A stretch of 64,000 bases of DNA from Streptomyces sp. I05A-00742 (GCF_013055795.1 NZ_JABETO010000024.1:37201-101200); one strand, 5' to 3'. Numbered from the stretch's first letter, positions 8,115 through 16,543 are shown. The notes: generated from the letters alone by a model not told the origin. Numbers and translations: made by a program.

Positions 8115-8426
8115 TCAGTTCCGTTCCGGACGGCCCTCCATGACGACCGAGCACATGTGGGGGTCCCCCTGGACCAGGTCCGAGACGCCGCTGAACCGGG
8201 CGCGGAGCGTCTCGTCGGCGGCCGCCTGCTCGTTGGCGCGGTGGAAGGCCGCGGCGTCCGCCCACTCGGCGACGTTCCAGTACACCGAGGTGTCCTTCAG
8301 CGACCGCAGCAACTCGTAGTCGAGGAGGCCGGGTTGCTTCTCCATGAAGCCGCCCGCCTCCCGGTACACCTGCTCGTATTCCTCCGCAGCCCCGGTGAGA
8401 ACCATTCTGTTGACGAACACGGCCAT
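8115..8426 (-). CDS. ABM-domain (antibiotic biosynthesis) monooxygenase 1
   Basis: 103 residues, a single ABM ferredoxin-like domain: FVNRMVLTGAAEEYEQVY, KQPGLLDYELLRS, VYWNVAEWADAAAFHRA. Small cofactor-free oxygenases of this type (ActVA-ORF6, TcmH) oxidise phenolic rings to quinones. It is closely similar to the protein at 13463, a paralogue in the same cluster, but lies on the opposite strand to its neighbours. It has its own SARP-type promoter at 8472-8503. The ATG at 8424-8426 is preceded by GGAGGCGCC. Confidence 0.85.
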   Translation of the reverse strand: MAVFVNRMVLTGAAEEYEQVYREAGGFMEKQPGLLDYELLRSLKDTSVYWNVAEWADAAAFHRANEQAAADETLRARFSGVSDLVQGDPHMCSVVMEGRPERN

Positions 8427-8471
8427 GTCGGCGCCTCCGTTTCCCGGGCCGGCCCGGTTGCCGGCCCGGCC

Positions 8472-8503
8472 ACTGTGGGACGGTCCGCTGGAGAGCCGCT
8501 CAA
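8472..8503 (-). promoter_or_regulatory. SARP-type promoter box for ABM monooxygenase 1
   Basis: Minus strand: TTGAGCG, 4 bp, TCCAGCG, 8 bp, CACAGT. It has the same 11-bp/8-bp geometry as the divergent box at 8582, so one intergenic region carries two outward-facing boxes. Confidence 0.65.
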
Positions 8504-8581
8504 GTTCCGCCGGACGATGCCGTACGCGACATTCAGGATGGGCCTCGGAGGCAACCGGGGAAAACGGCGGTGTATCGCCGT

Positions 8582-8613
8582 TCGAGTCTCTTTCTAGGCA
8601 CCACTGACAGGTT
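8582..8613 (+). promoter_or_regulatory. SARP-type promoter box for the 8691-13762 operon
   Basis: TCGAGTC, 4 bp, TCTAGGC, 8 bp, CAGGTT. The first heptamer matches the canonical SARP motif TCGAGNN exactly. Predicted transcription starts near 8620, about 70 nt before the first gene. Confidence 0.78.
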
Positions 8614-8690
8614 ATTCCCGTCGCCATGGGCTGCACCAAGGGCGGAGTGGCCCTCCCACATCAGCCAATTGAGCAAGGCGAGGACGCAGC

Positions 8691-9200
8691 ATGCCTATCG
8701 ACGCCGACGGATTCCGGGAGATCTTCGCTTCTCTGCCGACGACGGTCGCCGTGGTCACCGCGGTCGGCCTGGACGGGATTCCCCGGGGGATGACCACGAA
8801 TACGGTGACCGCGCTCTCCAGGAATCCCCCGCTCCTCCTGGTGTGCATGGACGAGGCTTCGCAGACGCTGCCCGCGGTGCGGGAGTCCGGTTTCTTCGCG
8901 GTGAATTTCCTCGCCGATTCGGGCGACGGGATTTCGCAGACGTTCGCCGGAAAGGCGCCGGACAAGTTCGCGCGGTTCGACCACCTGCCCGCCCGGCAGG
9001 CGGGCGGCGCCCCCGTGTTCACCGCCGACGTCGTCGCGCACGCCGAGTGCTCCGTGCACGCCGAGATCCCGGCCGGCGACCACTCGATCGTCATCGGCGC
9101 GATCCGGGCCGGGGCGGCCCGCGACCGCGCCCCCCTGATGTACCACCGCCGGAGCTACTCGTCCTGGCCGCCCGCGCAGCAGCTGGTCGCCGCCGACTGA
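8691..9200 (+). CDS. Flavin reductase (FMN/FAD), DIM6/NTAB type
   Basis: 169 residues with the split-barrel flavin reductase fold: FASLPTTVAVVTAVG at the N-terminus, MTTNTVTALSRNPPLLLVC (flavin-binding), FAVNFLAD, and APLMYHRRSY at the C-terminus. It would supply reduced flavin to a two-component monooxygenase, most simply the luciferase-type enzyme encoded next at 9257. First gene of the second + operon. The ATG at 8691 follows GCAAGGCGAGGACGC. Confidence 0.88.
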   Translation: MPIDADGFREIFASLPTTVAVVTAVGLDGIPRGMTTNTVTALSRNPPLLLVCMDEASQTLPAVRESGFFAVNFLADSGDGISQTFAGKAPDKFARFDHLPARQAGGAPVFTADVVAHAECSVHAEIPAGDHSIVIGAIRAGAARDRAPLMYHRRSYSSWPPAQQLVAAD

Positions 9201-9256
9201 CCCCCGGCCGTTCCCCCGACACCTTCCCCTCTCCTCTCCACAGGGAGCATCCACCC

Positions 9257-10315
9257 ATGAAGTTCGGTATCAACCTGGCCCCGACCGTCTCCCCGGACGA
9301 GAAGTCCGGCGGTCAGTACTACGAGGAGTCGCTGCGGCTGGCCATCCTCGCCGAGGAGCTCGGGTTCTCGCACGTCAAGACCGTGGAGCACTACTTCACC
9401 ACCTACGGCGGCTACAGCCCCGACCCGGTGACGTTCCTGGCGGCGGTGGCCTCCAGGACCGAGCGGATCCGGCTGGTGACGGGTGCGGTCCTGCCGGTCT
9501 TCAGCCACCCGGTGCAGCTCGCCGGGAAGCTCGCGATGCTCGACAACATCTCCAAGGGACGGCTGGACGTGGGCTTCGGCCGGGCGTTCCTGCCGTCGGA
9601 GTTCGAGGCGTTCGGCATCTCGATGGACGAGAGCCGGGAGCGCTTCGACGAGGGCGTGGAAGCGTGCCGCCGGCTGTGGGCCGAGGAGGACGTCACCTGG
9701 AACGGTACGTTCCACCAGTTCGGTCCGGTGACCATGCTGCCCCGCCCCTACCAGCGGCCCTACCCGCGCATCCTGGTGGCGACCGCGCGCACCCCCAAGT
9801 CCTGCGAGGCGGCCGGTACCGCCGGGTTCGGCCTGATGATGGTTCCCGCCATCAACACGGTGGAGTCGGTGCAGGGCATGCTCGGCCTCTACCGGGACGC
9901 CTACGCCGCCGCAGGCCACACCCCCGGCGCCCAGGAGGTGCACCTCAGCTACAACTGCTACCTGGCCGAGGACGCCGACGAGGCGTACCGGCTGGGCAAG
10001 GCCGCCGCCGCGAACGCCGGTGCCAAGCTGGCCGGGGCGGTGGCCGGCTGGAGCACGACCCGCAGCTCGGCCTACGAGGGCTACGAGAAGCTCGGCAGCC
10101 GGCCCAAGGGCGACCACTTCGACGAGCACCTGGCGGAGAACAAGGTGCTCATCGGCACGCCGGAGCACGTCGCCGGCCAGCTGGAGGCGATCCGCGGCTG
10201 GTACGGGGACGACATCACCGTCAGCCTCCAGGTCGCCACCGGCAACATGCCGGTCGAGGAGTCCGTGCGCACCATGGAGCTGCTCGCCCAGCGCGTGCTG
10301 CCCAAGTTCCTCTGA
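9257..10315 (+). CDS. LLM-class (luciferase-like) flavin-dependent monooxygenase
   Basis: 352 residues, bacterial luciferase TIM-barrel family: MKFGINLAP start, LAEELGFSHVKTVEHYF, IRLVTGAVLPVFSHPVQLA, and SKGRLDVGFGRAFLPSEF. The C-terminus carries the usual IGTPEHVAGQLEAI. It depends on free reduced FMN, and the flavin reductase gene lies 56 bp upstream. Ring hydroxylation or Baeyer-Villiger-type oxidation of the polyketide is inferred. The gene is followed after 17 bp by an FAD hydroxylase. Confidence 0.9.
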   Translation: MKFGINLAPTVSPDEKSGGQYYEESLRLAILAEELGFSHVKTVEHYFTTYGGYSPDPVTFLAAVASRTERIRLVTGAVLPVFSHPVQLAGKLAMLDNISKGRLDVGFGRAFLPSEFEAFGISMDESRERFDEGVEACRRLWAEEDVTWNGTFHQFGPVTMLPRPYQRPYPRILVATARTPKSCEAAGTAGFGLMMVPAINTVESVQGMLGLYRDAYAAAGHTPGAQEVHLSYNCYLAEDADEAYRLGKAAAANAGAKLAGAVAGWSTTRSSAYEGYEKLGSRPKGDHFDEHLAENKVLIGTPEHVAGQLEAIRGWYGDDITVSLQVATGNMPVEESVRTMELLAQRVLPKFL

Positions 10316-10332
10316 GCCGGGGCCGGTCGACG

Positions 10333-12006
10333 ATGGTGGAGCACGTTCCCGTCCTCATCGCCGGCGGTGGGCTGTCCGGCCTCACCACGGCGCTCTTCCT
10401 CGGCCTGCACGGCGTCCGGCCGCTGCTGGTCGAGAAGCATCCCGGCACCTCCGTGGTGCTGAAGGCCCGCGGCCAGTACCCGCACACCATGGAGGCGCTG
10501 CGCGTCGCGGGGGTGGCCGACCGGATCACCGCCGCGAGCCCGGGCGGCACCGGCGACTTCTACATGGTCGTCGCCGAGTCGCTGGCCGGGCCCGTCCTCC
10601 AATCGATCATGACCCGGGGCGAGATGGCCATGGACCACGTCTCCCCCGAGCAGTGGGCGATGGCCAGCCAGGAGCGCACCGAGGAGATCCTGGCCGAGCG
10701 GGCCGCGGAGCTCGGTGCCCGGCTGGAGTTCTCGACCGAGCTCGTCTCGTTCACCCAGGACGAGGACGGGGTGACGGCCGTCCTCCGCGAGCTGACCACC
10801 GGGCGGGAGCGCACGGTGCGCGCCGGCCACCTGGTCGGGGCGGACGGCTGGCGCAGCCCGGTGCGGGAGGCGCTGGGCATCGGCACCCACGGCCGGGGGA
10901 CGCTGGGCCACGTCCTGCGGGTGTTCTTCACCGCCGACATGTCCGCCCATCTGAGCGGGCTGCCGGGGGTGGCCGAGGGGCACCGGTTCGCCCTGTTCCA
11001 CCTGCTGGGCGAGGGCCACGGGGTCTTCTACACGACGGACACCCCCGGGCTCTACGGCTGGGTCGGCCCGCTCACGACCGAGCCGACCGGAGCCACGACG
11101 CTGTCCGACGCCGAACTGACCGAGCTGATCCGGCGCAGCACCGGGCTCCCCGCACTCCGGCTCACGATCACGGAGAAGGGCGAGACGCCGATCCTGCTCA
11201 ACGTGGCGGACCGGTTCTCGTCCGGCCGGGCCCACCTGGTCGGCGACGCGGCCAAGGTGATCCCCGCCCCCGGCGGGCTCGGCGGCAACACGGCGGTCAT
11301 GGACGGCTTCTACCTCGCCTGGAAACTGGCCGCGGTGGTCCGGGGCGAGGCCGGTCCCGGGCTGCTGGACAGCCACGACGCCGAGCGCCGGCCGGTCGCC
11401 GACATGATCGCGGACCAGCAGTTCGCCAACACCGTCCTCCGCATGGCCCCGGAGCTCGACGACGGCACGGCGGTCGACACGATCGCCCCCGTCGTGCAGG
11501 TCTTCGGGTACCGCTGCGTCCAAGGCGCCGTCGTGCCCGAACCAGGCGACGACGGCGCCCTGCTGGAGGATCCGGCCGCGCCCACCGGCCGTCCCGGCTC
11601 CCGGGCCCCGCACGTCGGACTGGTCAGGGACGGCCGCCCGGTGTCGACAATCTCCCTGTTCGGCCGGGGGTTCGTCCTGCTGGCCGGCGCGGAGGGCACG
11701 GCGTGGGAGAAGGCGGCGGACGAGGCCGCGGCCGAACTCGGCGTCCCCCTGCGGTACCACCGCGTCGGCGGTCCCGGCGCGGAGCTCCAGGACCCCGGCG
11801 GCCGCTGGGCCGCCGCGTACGGAGTGACGGCCGGCGGGGCGGTGCTGGTCCGCCCGGACCGGTTCGTCGCCTGGCGCTCGCCGGCCGAGGGCACCACCGA
11901 CGACCTGGTGCGCGCGCTGCGGACGGTCCTCGACCGGCCCGCCGAGGGGCATCCGGTCCGTGTCGCCGAAGACCTGATCCCTGCTGCGAAAGCGAGGACG
12001 ACATGA
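10333..12006 (+). CDS. FAD-dependent aromatic hydroxylase (PheA/TfdB family)
   Basis: 557 residues. FAD motifs in order: LIAGGGLSGLTTALFLG (dinucleotide), DG motif LVGADGWRSPVREALG, and GD motif HLVGDAAKVIPAPGGLG. The last about 150 residues form the thioredoxin-like C-terminal domain seen in RdmE/PgaE-type polyketide hydroxylases. The ATG at 10333 is used, and its stop overlaps the next gene's start by 4 nt (ATGA), indicating translational coupling. It probably hydroxylates an aromatic or quinone intermediate; position unknown. Confidence 0.9.
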   Translation: MVEHVPVLIAGGGLSGLTTALFLGLHGVRPLLVEKHPGTSVVLKARGQYPHTMEALRVAGVADRITAASPGGTGDFYMVVAESLAGPVLQSIMTRGEMAMDHVSPEQWAMASQERTEEILAERAAELGARLEFSTELVSFTQDEDGVTAVLRELTTGRERTVRAGHLVGADGWRSPVREALGIGTHGRGTLGHVLRVFFTADMSAHLSGLPGVAEGHRFALFHLLGEGHGVFYTTDTPGLYGWVGPLTTEPTGATTLSDAELTELIRRSTGLPALRLTITEKGETPILLNVADRFSSGRAHLVGDAAKVIPAPGGLGGNTAVMDGFYLAWKLAAVVRGEAGPGLLDSHDAERRPVADMIADQQFANTVLRMAPELDDGTAVDTIAPVVQVFGYRCVQGAVVPEPGDDGALLEDPAAPTGRPGSRAPHVGLVRDGRPVSTISLFGRGFVLLAGAEGTAWEKAADEAAAELGVPLRYHRVGGPGAELQDPGGRWAAAYGVTAGGAVLVRPDRFVAWRSPAEGTTDDLVRALRTVLDRPAEGHPVRVAEDLIPAAKARTT

Positions 12007-12866
12007 TTCTGGTGACCGGTGCCACCGGCACCGTCGGCAGCCGGGTGCTCGCCGGGCTGCTGGACGCCGGGGTGAAGGCCCGGGCGCTGACCCGCGATCC
12101 GGCCCGGGCCGCCCTGCCGGCGGGCGCCGAGGCGGTGGCCGGCGACCTGGCCCGGCCGGAGACGCTGGGCCCCGCGCTGGAGGGGGTCGAGAAGGTCTTC
12201 CTGATGGCGCTGGGCCACCACAAGGCCGTCTACGACGCCCACTTGGTGGAGGCGGCGCGCGCCCACGGCGTGCGGCACGTCGTCCAGCTCTCCACGCTGG
12301 GCGTCGCGGAGGCCGTCCACGAGGGTGAGGACAACGAGCTGGCCCGCTGGCACCGCGAGGCGGAGGACGTCCTGACGGCGTCCGGGCTGGACTGGACGAT
12401 CCTGCGGCCGGGCGAGTTCATGTCGAACGCGCTGGCCTGGGCGGCGTCGGTGAAGTCCGGGGGCACGGCGCGCGGCCCGGCCCCCGACCTGCTCCAAGTG
12501 CCCACGGATCCGGCGGACATCGCCGCCGTGGCCGTCACCGCGCTCCTCGGCACCGGCCACGAGGGCCGGGTGTACCCGCTCACCGGGCCCGAGCCGATGA
12601 CCCCGGCGGACCAGCTCGCGACGCTGGGCGAGGTGCTGGGGCGACCGCTGCGCTTCGAGCGGATCACGGTGGCCGAGCAGCGCGCGGTGATGCTGCGGCA
12701 CCTGCCGCCGGAAACCGTCGACGGCGTCCTGGGCGCCCTCGAACAGGCCCTCGCCGGGGACGGCGCCTTCCGCGGCCTGGTCCTGCCGACCGTTCCCGAC
12801 CTCCTGGGCCGCCCGGCGCGCTCGTTCCGCGACTGGGCGCGGGCGCACGCCGACGCGTTCCGCTGA
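12003..12866 (+). CDS. NmrA-like NAD(P)-binding reductase
   Basis: 287 residues, atypical SDR of the NmrA/QOR2 type: MILVTGATGTVGSRVL, repeated acidic turn AGDLARPETL, and HVVQLSTLGV, then WTILRPGEFMSN. The catalytic Tyr-x3-Lys of classical SDRs is not evident, as usual in this group. Translation is coupled to the FAD hydroxylase. Members in angucycline and BIQ clusters are quinone or ketone reductases; here the partner of the upstream hydroxylase is the natural guess. Confidence 0.85.
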   Translation: MILVTGATGTVGSRVLAGLLDAGVKARALTRDPARAALPAGAEAVAGDLARPETLGPALEGVEKVFLMALGHHKAVYDAHLVEAARAHGVRHVVQLSTLGVAEAVHEGEDNELARWHREAEDVLTASGLDWTILRPGEFMSNALAWAASVKSGGTARGPAPDLLQVPTDPADIAAVAVTALLGTGHEGRVYPLTGPEPMTPADQLATLGEVLGRPLRFERITVAEQRAVMLRHLPPETVDGVLGALEQALAGDGAFRGLVLPTVPDLLGRPARSFRDWARAHADAFR

Positions 12867-12888
12867 CCCGGCACCCCCGGCCCGTCCC

Positions 12889-12936
12889 CCGTACCGGCGT
12901 AACCCCGTACCGCCGTACCGCCGTACCGCCGTACCG
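12889..12936 (+). repeat. 8-bp tandem repeat CCGTACCG
   Basis: CCGTACCG occurs at 12889 and then four times head to tail at 12905-12936, in the 102-bp gap before the third SnoaL-like gene. Each unit contains GTAC. Probably slippage; a weak structural role cannot be excluded. Confidence 0.65.
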
Positions 12937-12968
12937 CACTCGATCCCGTCCGACAGGAGCACCCGCAC

Positions 12969-13412
12969 GTGACGACCTTCCCCTCGACGCCGCCCGTCGG
13001 CCTGGAGTACACGGACGTCCAGCACTTCTACGCACGTCAGATGAGGTGGCACGACGAGGGCGAGGCCGAGCTGTTCGCGGCGACGTTCACCGTCGACGGC
13101 AGCTTCGACGCCACCCCCTTCCCCGCGCCCGCCGTCGGCCGCCCGGCGATCGCGGAGGCCGTGCGCCAGGCCCGGGTCCGCCACGCCGAGCTGGTGCGCG
13201 ACGCGCACATCCGGCACTGGGTGGGCATGACGGCCGTCGACCTCCAGGACGACGGCACGCTGCGGGTGGAGAGCTACGCGGTGGTGTTCCGCACCCCGTT
13301 CGGCGGCTCGCCCTCCCTCCAGTCCACCGCGACGCTCAGCGACGTACTGGTGCGGGACGGCGACGGCTGGCTGGTGCGCAGCCGGCTGGTGCGCCCCGAC
13401 GAACTGGAATGA
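12969..13412 (+). CDS. SnoaL-like (NTF2-fold) polyketide biosynthesis protein 3
   Basis: 147 residues. QHFYARQMRWHDEGEAELF, ATFTVDGSFDAT and AVGRPAIAEAVR align with the copies at 3255 and 7567. It differs at FTEDG, which is FTVDG here, so the Glu shared by the other two is lost. The GTG start at 12969 follows GACAGGAGCACC. It lies in the oxidoreductase operon just before the second ABM monooxygenase. Function is limited to family level. Confidence 0.8.
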   Translation: MTTFPSTPPVGLEYTDVQHFYARQMRWHDEGEAELFAATFTVDGSFDATPFPAPAVGRPAIAEAVRQARVRHAELVRDAHIRHWVGMTAVDLQDDGTLRVESYAVVFRTPFGGSPSLQSTATLSDVLVRDGDGWLVRSRLVRPDELE

Positions 13413-13462
13413 CCGCACGGCGGACGGCCGCTCCCGCCCGACCTCCCGAAAGGAAAACGCGC

Positions 13463-13762
13463 ATGGTCGTGTTCATCAACAAACTCGTGCTCACCGGCTC
13501 CGCGGCGGAACTGGAAGCCGCCTACGCCGAGGTGGCGGAATTCATGCTCAGCCGACCCGGGCTCATCCGTTTCCGGTTCCTCCGCTCGGACGACCACCCG
13601 GAGGTCTATTTCAATGTGGCGGAATGGGAGGACCGGGAGGCGCTGGACACGGCGCTCAAGGACCCCGAGTTCCATGCCCGGGTGAGCAAGGTGCTGCCGC
13701 TCATCAAGGGCGATCCGCACATCGCCGAAGTGGTGCACCACGGCGCGCCCGCGCGCGTCTGA
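13463..13762 (+). CDS. ABM-domain (antibiotic biosynthesis) monooxygenase 2
   Basis: 99 residues, one ABM domain: VFINKLVLTGSAAELEAAY, SRPGLIRFRFLRS, VYFNVAEWEDREALDTA. It resembles the minus-strand protein at 8115 along its whole length, for example VxVNR/KMVLTG and NVAEW. Likely a cofactor-free anthrone/quinone-forming oxygenase. The ATG at 13463 follows GAAAGGAAAACGC. It is the last gene of the second operon. Confidence 0.85.
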   Translation: MVVFINKLVLTGSAAELEAAYAEVAEFMLSRPGLIRFRFLRSDDHPEVYFNVAEWEDREALDTALKDPEFHARVSKVLPLIKGDPHIAEVVHHGAPARV

Positions 13763-13782
13763 CACCCCTCCGGTATCCCCCG

Positions 13783-13818
13783 GGCGGCGGCCGGACTTCC
13801 GGCCGCCGCCGTCGTTTT
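13783..13818 (+). terminator. Rho-independent terminator before the minimal PKS
   Basis: GGCGGCGGCCGG (13783-13794), 4-nt loop, CCGGCCGCCGCC (13799-13810), then GTCGTTTT. It separates the oxidoreductase operon from the KS-alpha promoter at 13869. Confidence 0.88.
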
Positions 13819-13868
13819 GGGCGCCGCGGCGTCCGAAGTACGTACCGCGGCGCCATGTCCGGCGGGGT

Positions 13869-13900
13869 TCGAGCGGCACTTGAGGTGTGCTGCCGATATT
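13869..13900 (+). promoter_or_regulatory. SARP-type promoter box for the minimal PKS
   Basis: TCGAGCG, 4 bp, TTGAGGT, 8 bp, GATATT. The first heptamer is canonical. Predicted start near 13907 leaves a leader of about 100 nt that contains a small ORF ending at the KS-alpha start. Confidence 0.78.
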
Positions 13901-13938
13901 CGATGTCGAAGGCTTCCGGCGAGAAGGGAAAGTCCCGC

Positions 13939-14010
13939 GTGAGCACTCCGCATCATTCGAACGGGCCGCGTCCGGTCCGTCAGTTCTTCTCTGCTGAAGG
14001 GGGTGCGTGA
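13939..14010 (+). CDS. Possible 23-residue leader ORF coupled to KS-alpha
   Basis: A GTG at 13939 with AAGGGA nine bases upstream opens a 23-codon frame starting MSTPHHSNGPRP. Its TGA (14008-14010) overlaps the KS-alpha ATG (14010-14012) as TGATG. It lies fully inside the predicted leader of the PKS transcript. It could provide translational coupling or be chance; conservation is unknown. Confidence 0.4.
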   Translation: MSTPHHSNGPRPVRQFFSAEGGA

Positions 14011-15275
14011 TGCGACGGCGCGTCGTCATCACGGGAATCGGCACGGTGGCACCGGGCGGTGTCGACAGGAAACAGTTCTGGGAGTTCATCTCGTCCGGCC
14101 GCACGGCCACCCGGACCATCTCCCTCTTCGACGCCGCGTCGTTCCGCTCACGCGTCGCCGCGGAGGCCGACTTCGACGCGTCGGCGCTCCTGAGCCTGCG
14201 GGAGGCGCGGCGGCTGGACCGGGCCGCACAGTTCGCGGTGGTCGGTGCCCGGGAGGCGTTGGCCGACAGCGGGCTGGACCTCTCCGCGACCGACCCGCAC
14301 CGCGTGGGCGTCACGCTCGGCAGCGCGGTGGGCGCGAGCGCCAGCCTGGACCAGGAGTTCGCGGTCGTCAGCGACACCGGCCGGCAGTGGCTGGTGGACC
14401 ACCGCTACGCCGTGCCGCACCTCTACGACTACTACGTGCCCAGCTCGATGGCGGCCGAGGTCGCCTGGGTGGCCGGCGCGGAGGGCCCGACCGCCCTGGT
14501 CTCCACCGGCTGCACCTCCGGGCTGGACGCGGTGGGGCACGCGGTGGAGCTCATCCGCGAGGGCTCGGCCGACGTCATGGTCGCGGGGGCGACGGAGGCC
14601 CCGATCTCCCCGATCACCGTGGCCTGCTTCGACGCCATCAAGGCCACCACGCCGCGCAACGACGACCCGGAGCACGCCTCCCGCCCCTTCGACCGGACCC
14701 GCAACGGGTTCGTGCTCGGCGAGGGGTGCGCCCTGTTCGTCCTGGAGGAGCTGGAGAGCGCCCGGCGGCGCGGCGCCCATGTGTACGCGGAGATCGCCGG
14801 TTTCGCGTCCCGCTGCAACGCGTACCACATGACCGGGCTGCGGCCGGACGGCAAGGAGATGGCGGCGGCCATCGGCGCGGCCCTGGACGAGGCCCGGCTG
14901 GACGGCGACCGTATCGACTACATCAACGCCCACGGCTCGGGGACCAAGCAGAACGACCGGCACGAGACCGCGGCGTTCAAGCGCAGCCTCGGCGAGCACG
15001 CCTACCGGACACCGGTCAGCTCGATCAAGTCCATGATCGGTCATTCCCTCGGGGCCATCGGCTCGCTGGAGATCGCGGCGTGCGCGCTGGCGATGGAGCA
15101 CTCGGTGGTGCCTCCCACGGCCAACCTGCACGAGCCGGACCCCGAGTGCGACCTGGACTACGTGCCCCTGGAGGCCCGCGAGCGGCGGCTCGACGCCGTC
15201 CTGAGCGTGGGCAGCGGCTTCGGCGGCTTCCAGAGCGCGATGGTCCTCACCAACCCGGAGGTGCGGGCCGCATGA
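14010..15275 (+). CDS. Type II PKS ketosynthase alpha (KS-alpha)
   Basis: 421 residues. Active-site Cys168 in VSTGCTSGLDAVG; the two His lie in INAHGSGTKQND and KSMIGHSLGAIGS, so the decarboxylative condensation triad is complete. FVLGEGCALFVLEE is typical. The ATG at 14010 was chosen over a GTG one codon earlier; GAAGGGGG lies upstream. Its stop overlaps the KS-beta start as ATGA, the usual coupling for this heterodimer. It elongates the malonyl-derived chain on the ACP encoded at 16628. Confidence 0.97.
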   Translation: MRRRVVITGIGTVAPGGVDRKQFWEFISSGRTATRTISLFDAASFRSRVAAEADFDASALLSLREARRLDRAAQFAVVGAREALADSGLDLSATDPHRVGVTLGSAVGASASLDQEFAVVSDTGRQWLVDHRYAVPHLYDYYVPSSMAAEVAWVAGAEGPTALVSTGCTSGLDAVGHAVELIREGSADVMVAGATEAPISPITVACFDAIKATTPRNDDPEHASRPFDRTRNGFVLGEGCALFVLEELESARRRGAHVYAEIAGFASRCNAYHMTGLRPDGKEMAAAIGAALDEARLDGDRIDYINAHGSGTKQNDRHETAAFKRSLGEHAYRTPVSSIKSMIGHSLGAIGSLEIAACALAMEHSVVPPTANLHEPDPECDLDYVPLEARERRLDAVLSVGSGFGGFQSAMVLTNPEVRAA

Positions 15276-16543
15276 GCACACCGACCGTCACGGACGACCG
15301 CACCGCCCCCGCGGCGGCCGGCCGGACCACCGGCCGGGCCGTCGTCACGGGGCTGGGCGTCCTGGCCCCCAACGGCCTGTCCGCGGAGGCGTACTGGGAG
15401 GCGGTGCTGGCCGGGCGCAACGGCATCCGGCGCATCACCCGCTTCGACCCGGCCCCCTACCCGTCGGTCCTCGCCGGGGAGATCACCGACTACCGCGCCG
15501 AGGACCACATCCCCAGCCGGCTGCTGCCGCAGACGGACCATGTGACCCGGCTCTCGCTGACGGCCGGCGAGGCCGCGCTCGCGGACGCCGGGGTCGACCC
15601 GGCGGAGCTGGACGAGTACGGCGCCGGCGTCGTCACGGCCAGCTCGGCCGGCGGCTTCGAGTTCGGCCAGCGCGAGCTCCAGGCCCTGTGGAGCAAGGGC
15701 GGTTCGCACGTCAGCGCGTACCAGTCGTTCGCCTGGTTCTACGCGGTCAACACCGGGCAGCTCTCCATCCGGCACGGCATGCGCGGGCCCAGCGGCGTCC
15801 TCGTCAGCGAGCAGGCCGGCGGCCTGGACGCCATCGCCCAGGCCCGCCGCCAGCTCCGCAAGGGCATCGGGCTGCTGCTCACCGGCGCCGTCGACGGGTC
15901 ACTGTGCCCGTGGGGCTGGACCGCGCAGCTGGCCGGCGGCGGACTCAGCACCCGGACCGATCCGGCCCGCGCCTACCTGCCGTTCGACCAGGACGCCAAC
16001 GGGTTCGTGCCGGGCGAGGGCGGCGCCGTCCTCGTCCTGGAGGAGGCCGGGGCGGCCGCGGCCCGCGGGGCGCGGGTGTACGGCGAGATCGCCGGGTACG
16101 CAGCGACGTTCGACCCGCGGCCGGGCAGCGGCCGACCGCCCGGCCTGCGCCGGGCCGTCGAACTCGCCCTCGTCGACGCCGGGGTGGCCCCGGCCGACGT
16201 CGACGTGGTCTTCGCGGACGCCGCCGGGACCCCGGAGGCGGACCGGGCCGAGGCCGAGGCCCTCGCGGCCGTCTTCGGCCCCGGCGGGGTGCCGGTGACG
16301 GCGCCCAAGACGCTGACCGGACGGCTGAACGCGGGCGGTGCCGCACTGGACGTCGCCACCGCCCTGCTCGCCCTGCGGGACGGCGTGGTGCCGCCCACCG
16401 CCCATGTGACCCGCCCGGCGTGGGGTGGGCACATCGCCCTGGTGACCGGTGCGCCGCTGCGGGCCCCGCTGCGGCACGCCCTCGTCCTCGCCCGCGGGCG
16501 AGGGGGTTTCAACACCGCGCTCCTCGTGCGCGGCACCGCCTGA
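15272..16543 (+). CDS. Type II PKS chain length factor (KS-beta/CLF)
   Basis: 423 residues. The active-site Cys is replaced by Gln181 in VSEQAGGLDA, the defining feature of CLFs, which decarboxylate malonyl-ACP and set chain length. Gating region residues around AYQSFAWFYAVNTGQLS are visible, but chain length cannot be predicted safely by eye. An N-terminal extension of about 20 residues (Ala/Thr-rich) precedes the usual RAVVTGLGVLAPNG start. Translationally coupled to KS-alpha. Confidence 0.96.
   Translation: MSTPTVTDDRTAPAAAGRTTGRAVVTGLGVLAPNGLSAEAYWEAVLAGRNGIRRITRFDPAPYPSVLAGEITDYRAEDHIPSRLLPQTDHVTRLSLTAGEAALADAGVDPAELDEYGAGVVTASSAGGFEFGQRELQALWSKGGSHVSAYQSFAWFYAVNTGQLSIRHGMRGPSGVLVSEQAGGLDAIAQARRQLRKGIGLLLTGAVDGSLCPWGWTAQLAGGGLSTRTDPARAYLPFDQDANGFVPGEGGAVLVLEEAGAAAARGARVYGEIAGYAATFDPRPGSGRPPGLRRAVELALVDAGVAPADVDVVFADAAGTPEADRAEAEALAAVFGPGGVPVTAPKTLTGRLNAGGAALDVATALLALRDGVVPPTAHVTRPAWGGHIALVTGAPLRAPLRHALVLARGRGGFNTALLVRGTA

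Noticed and set aside
12889..12936. CCGTACCG array as a binding-site cluster
   Set aside because: 8-bp period does not match DNA helical phasing and it lies inside an operon; slippage is simpler.
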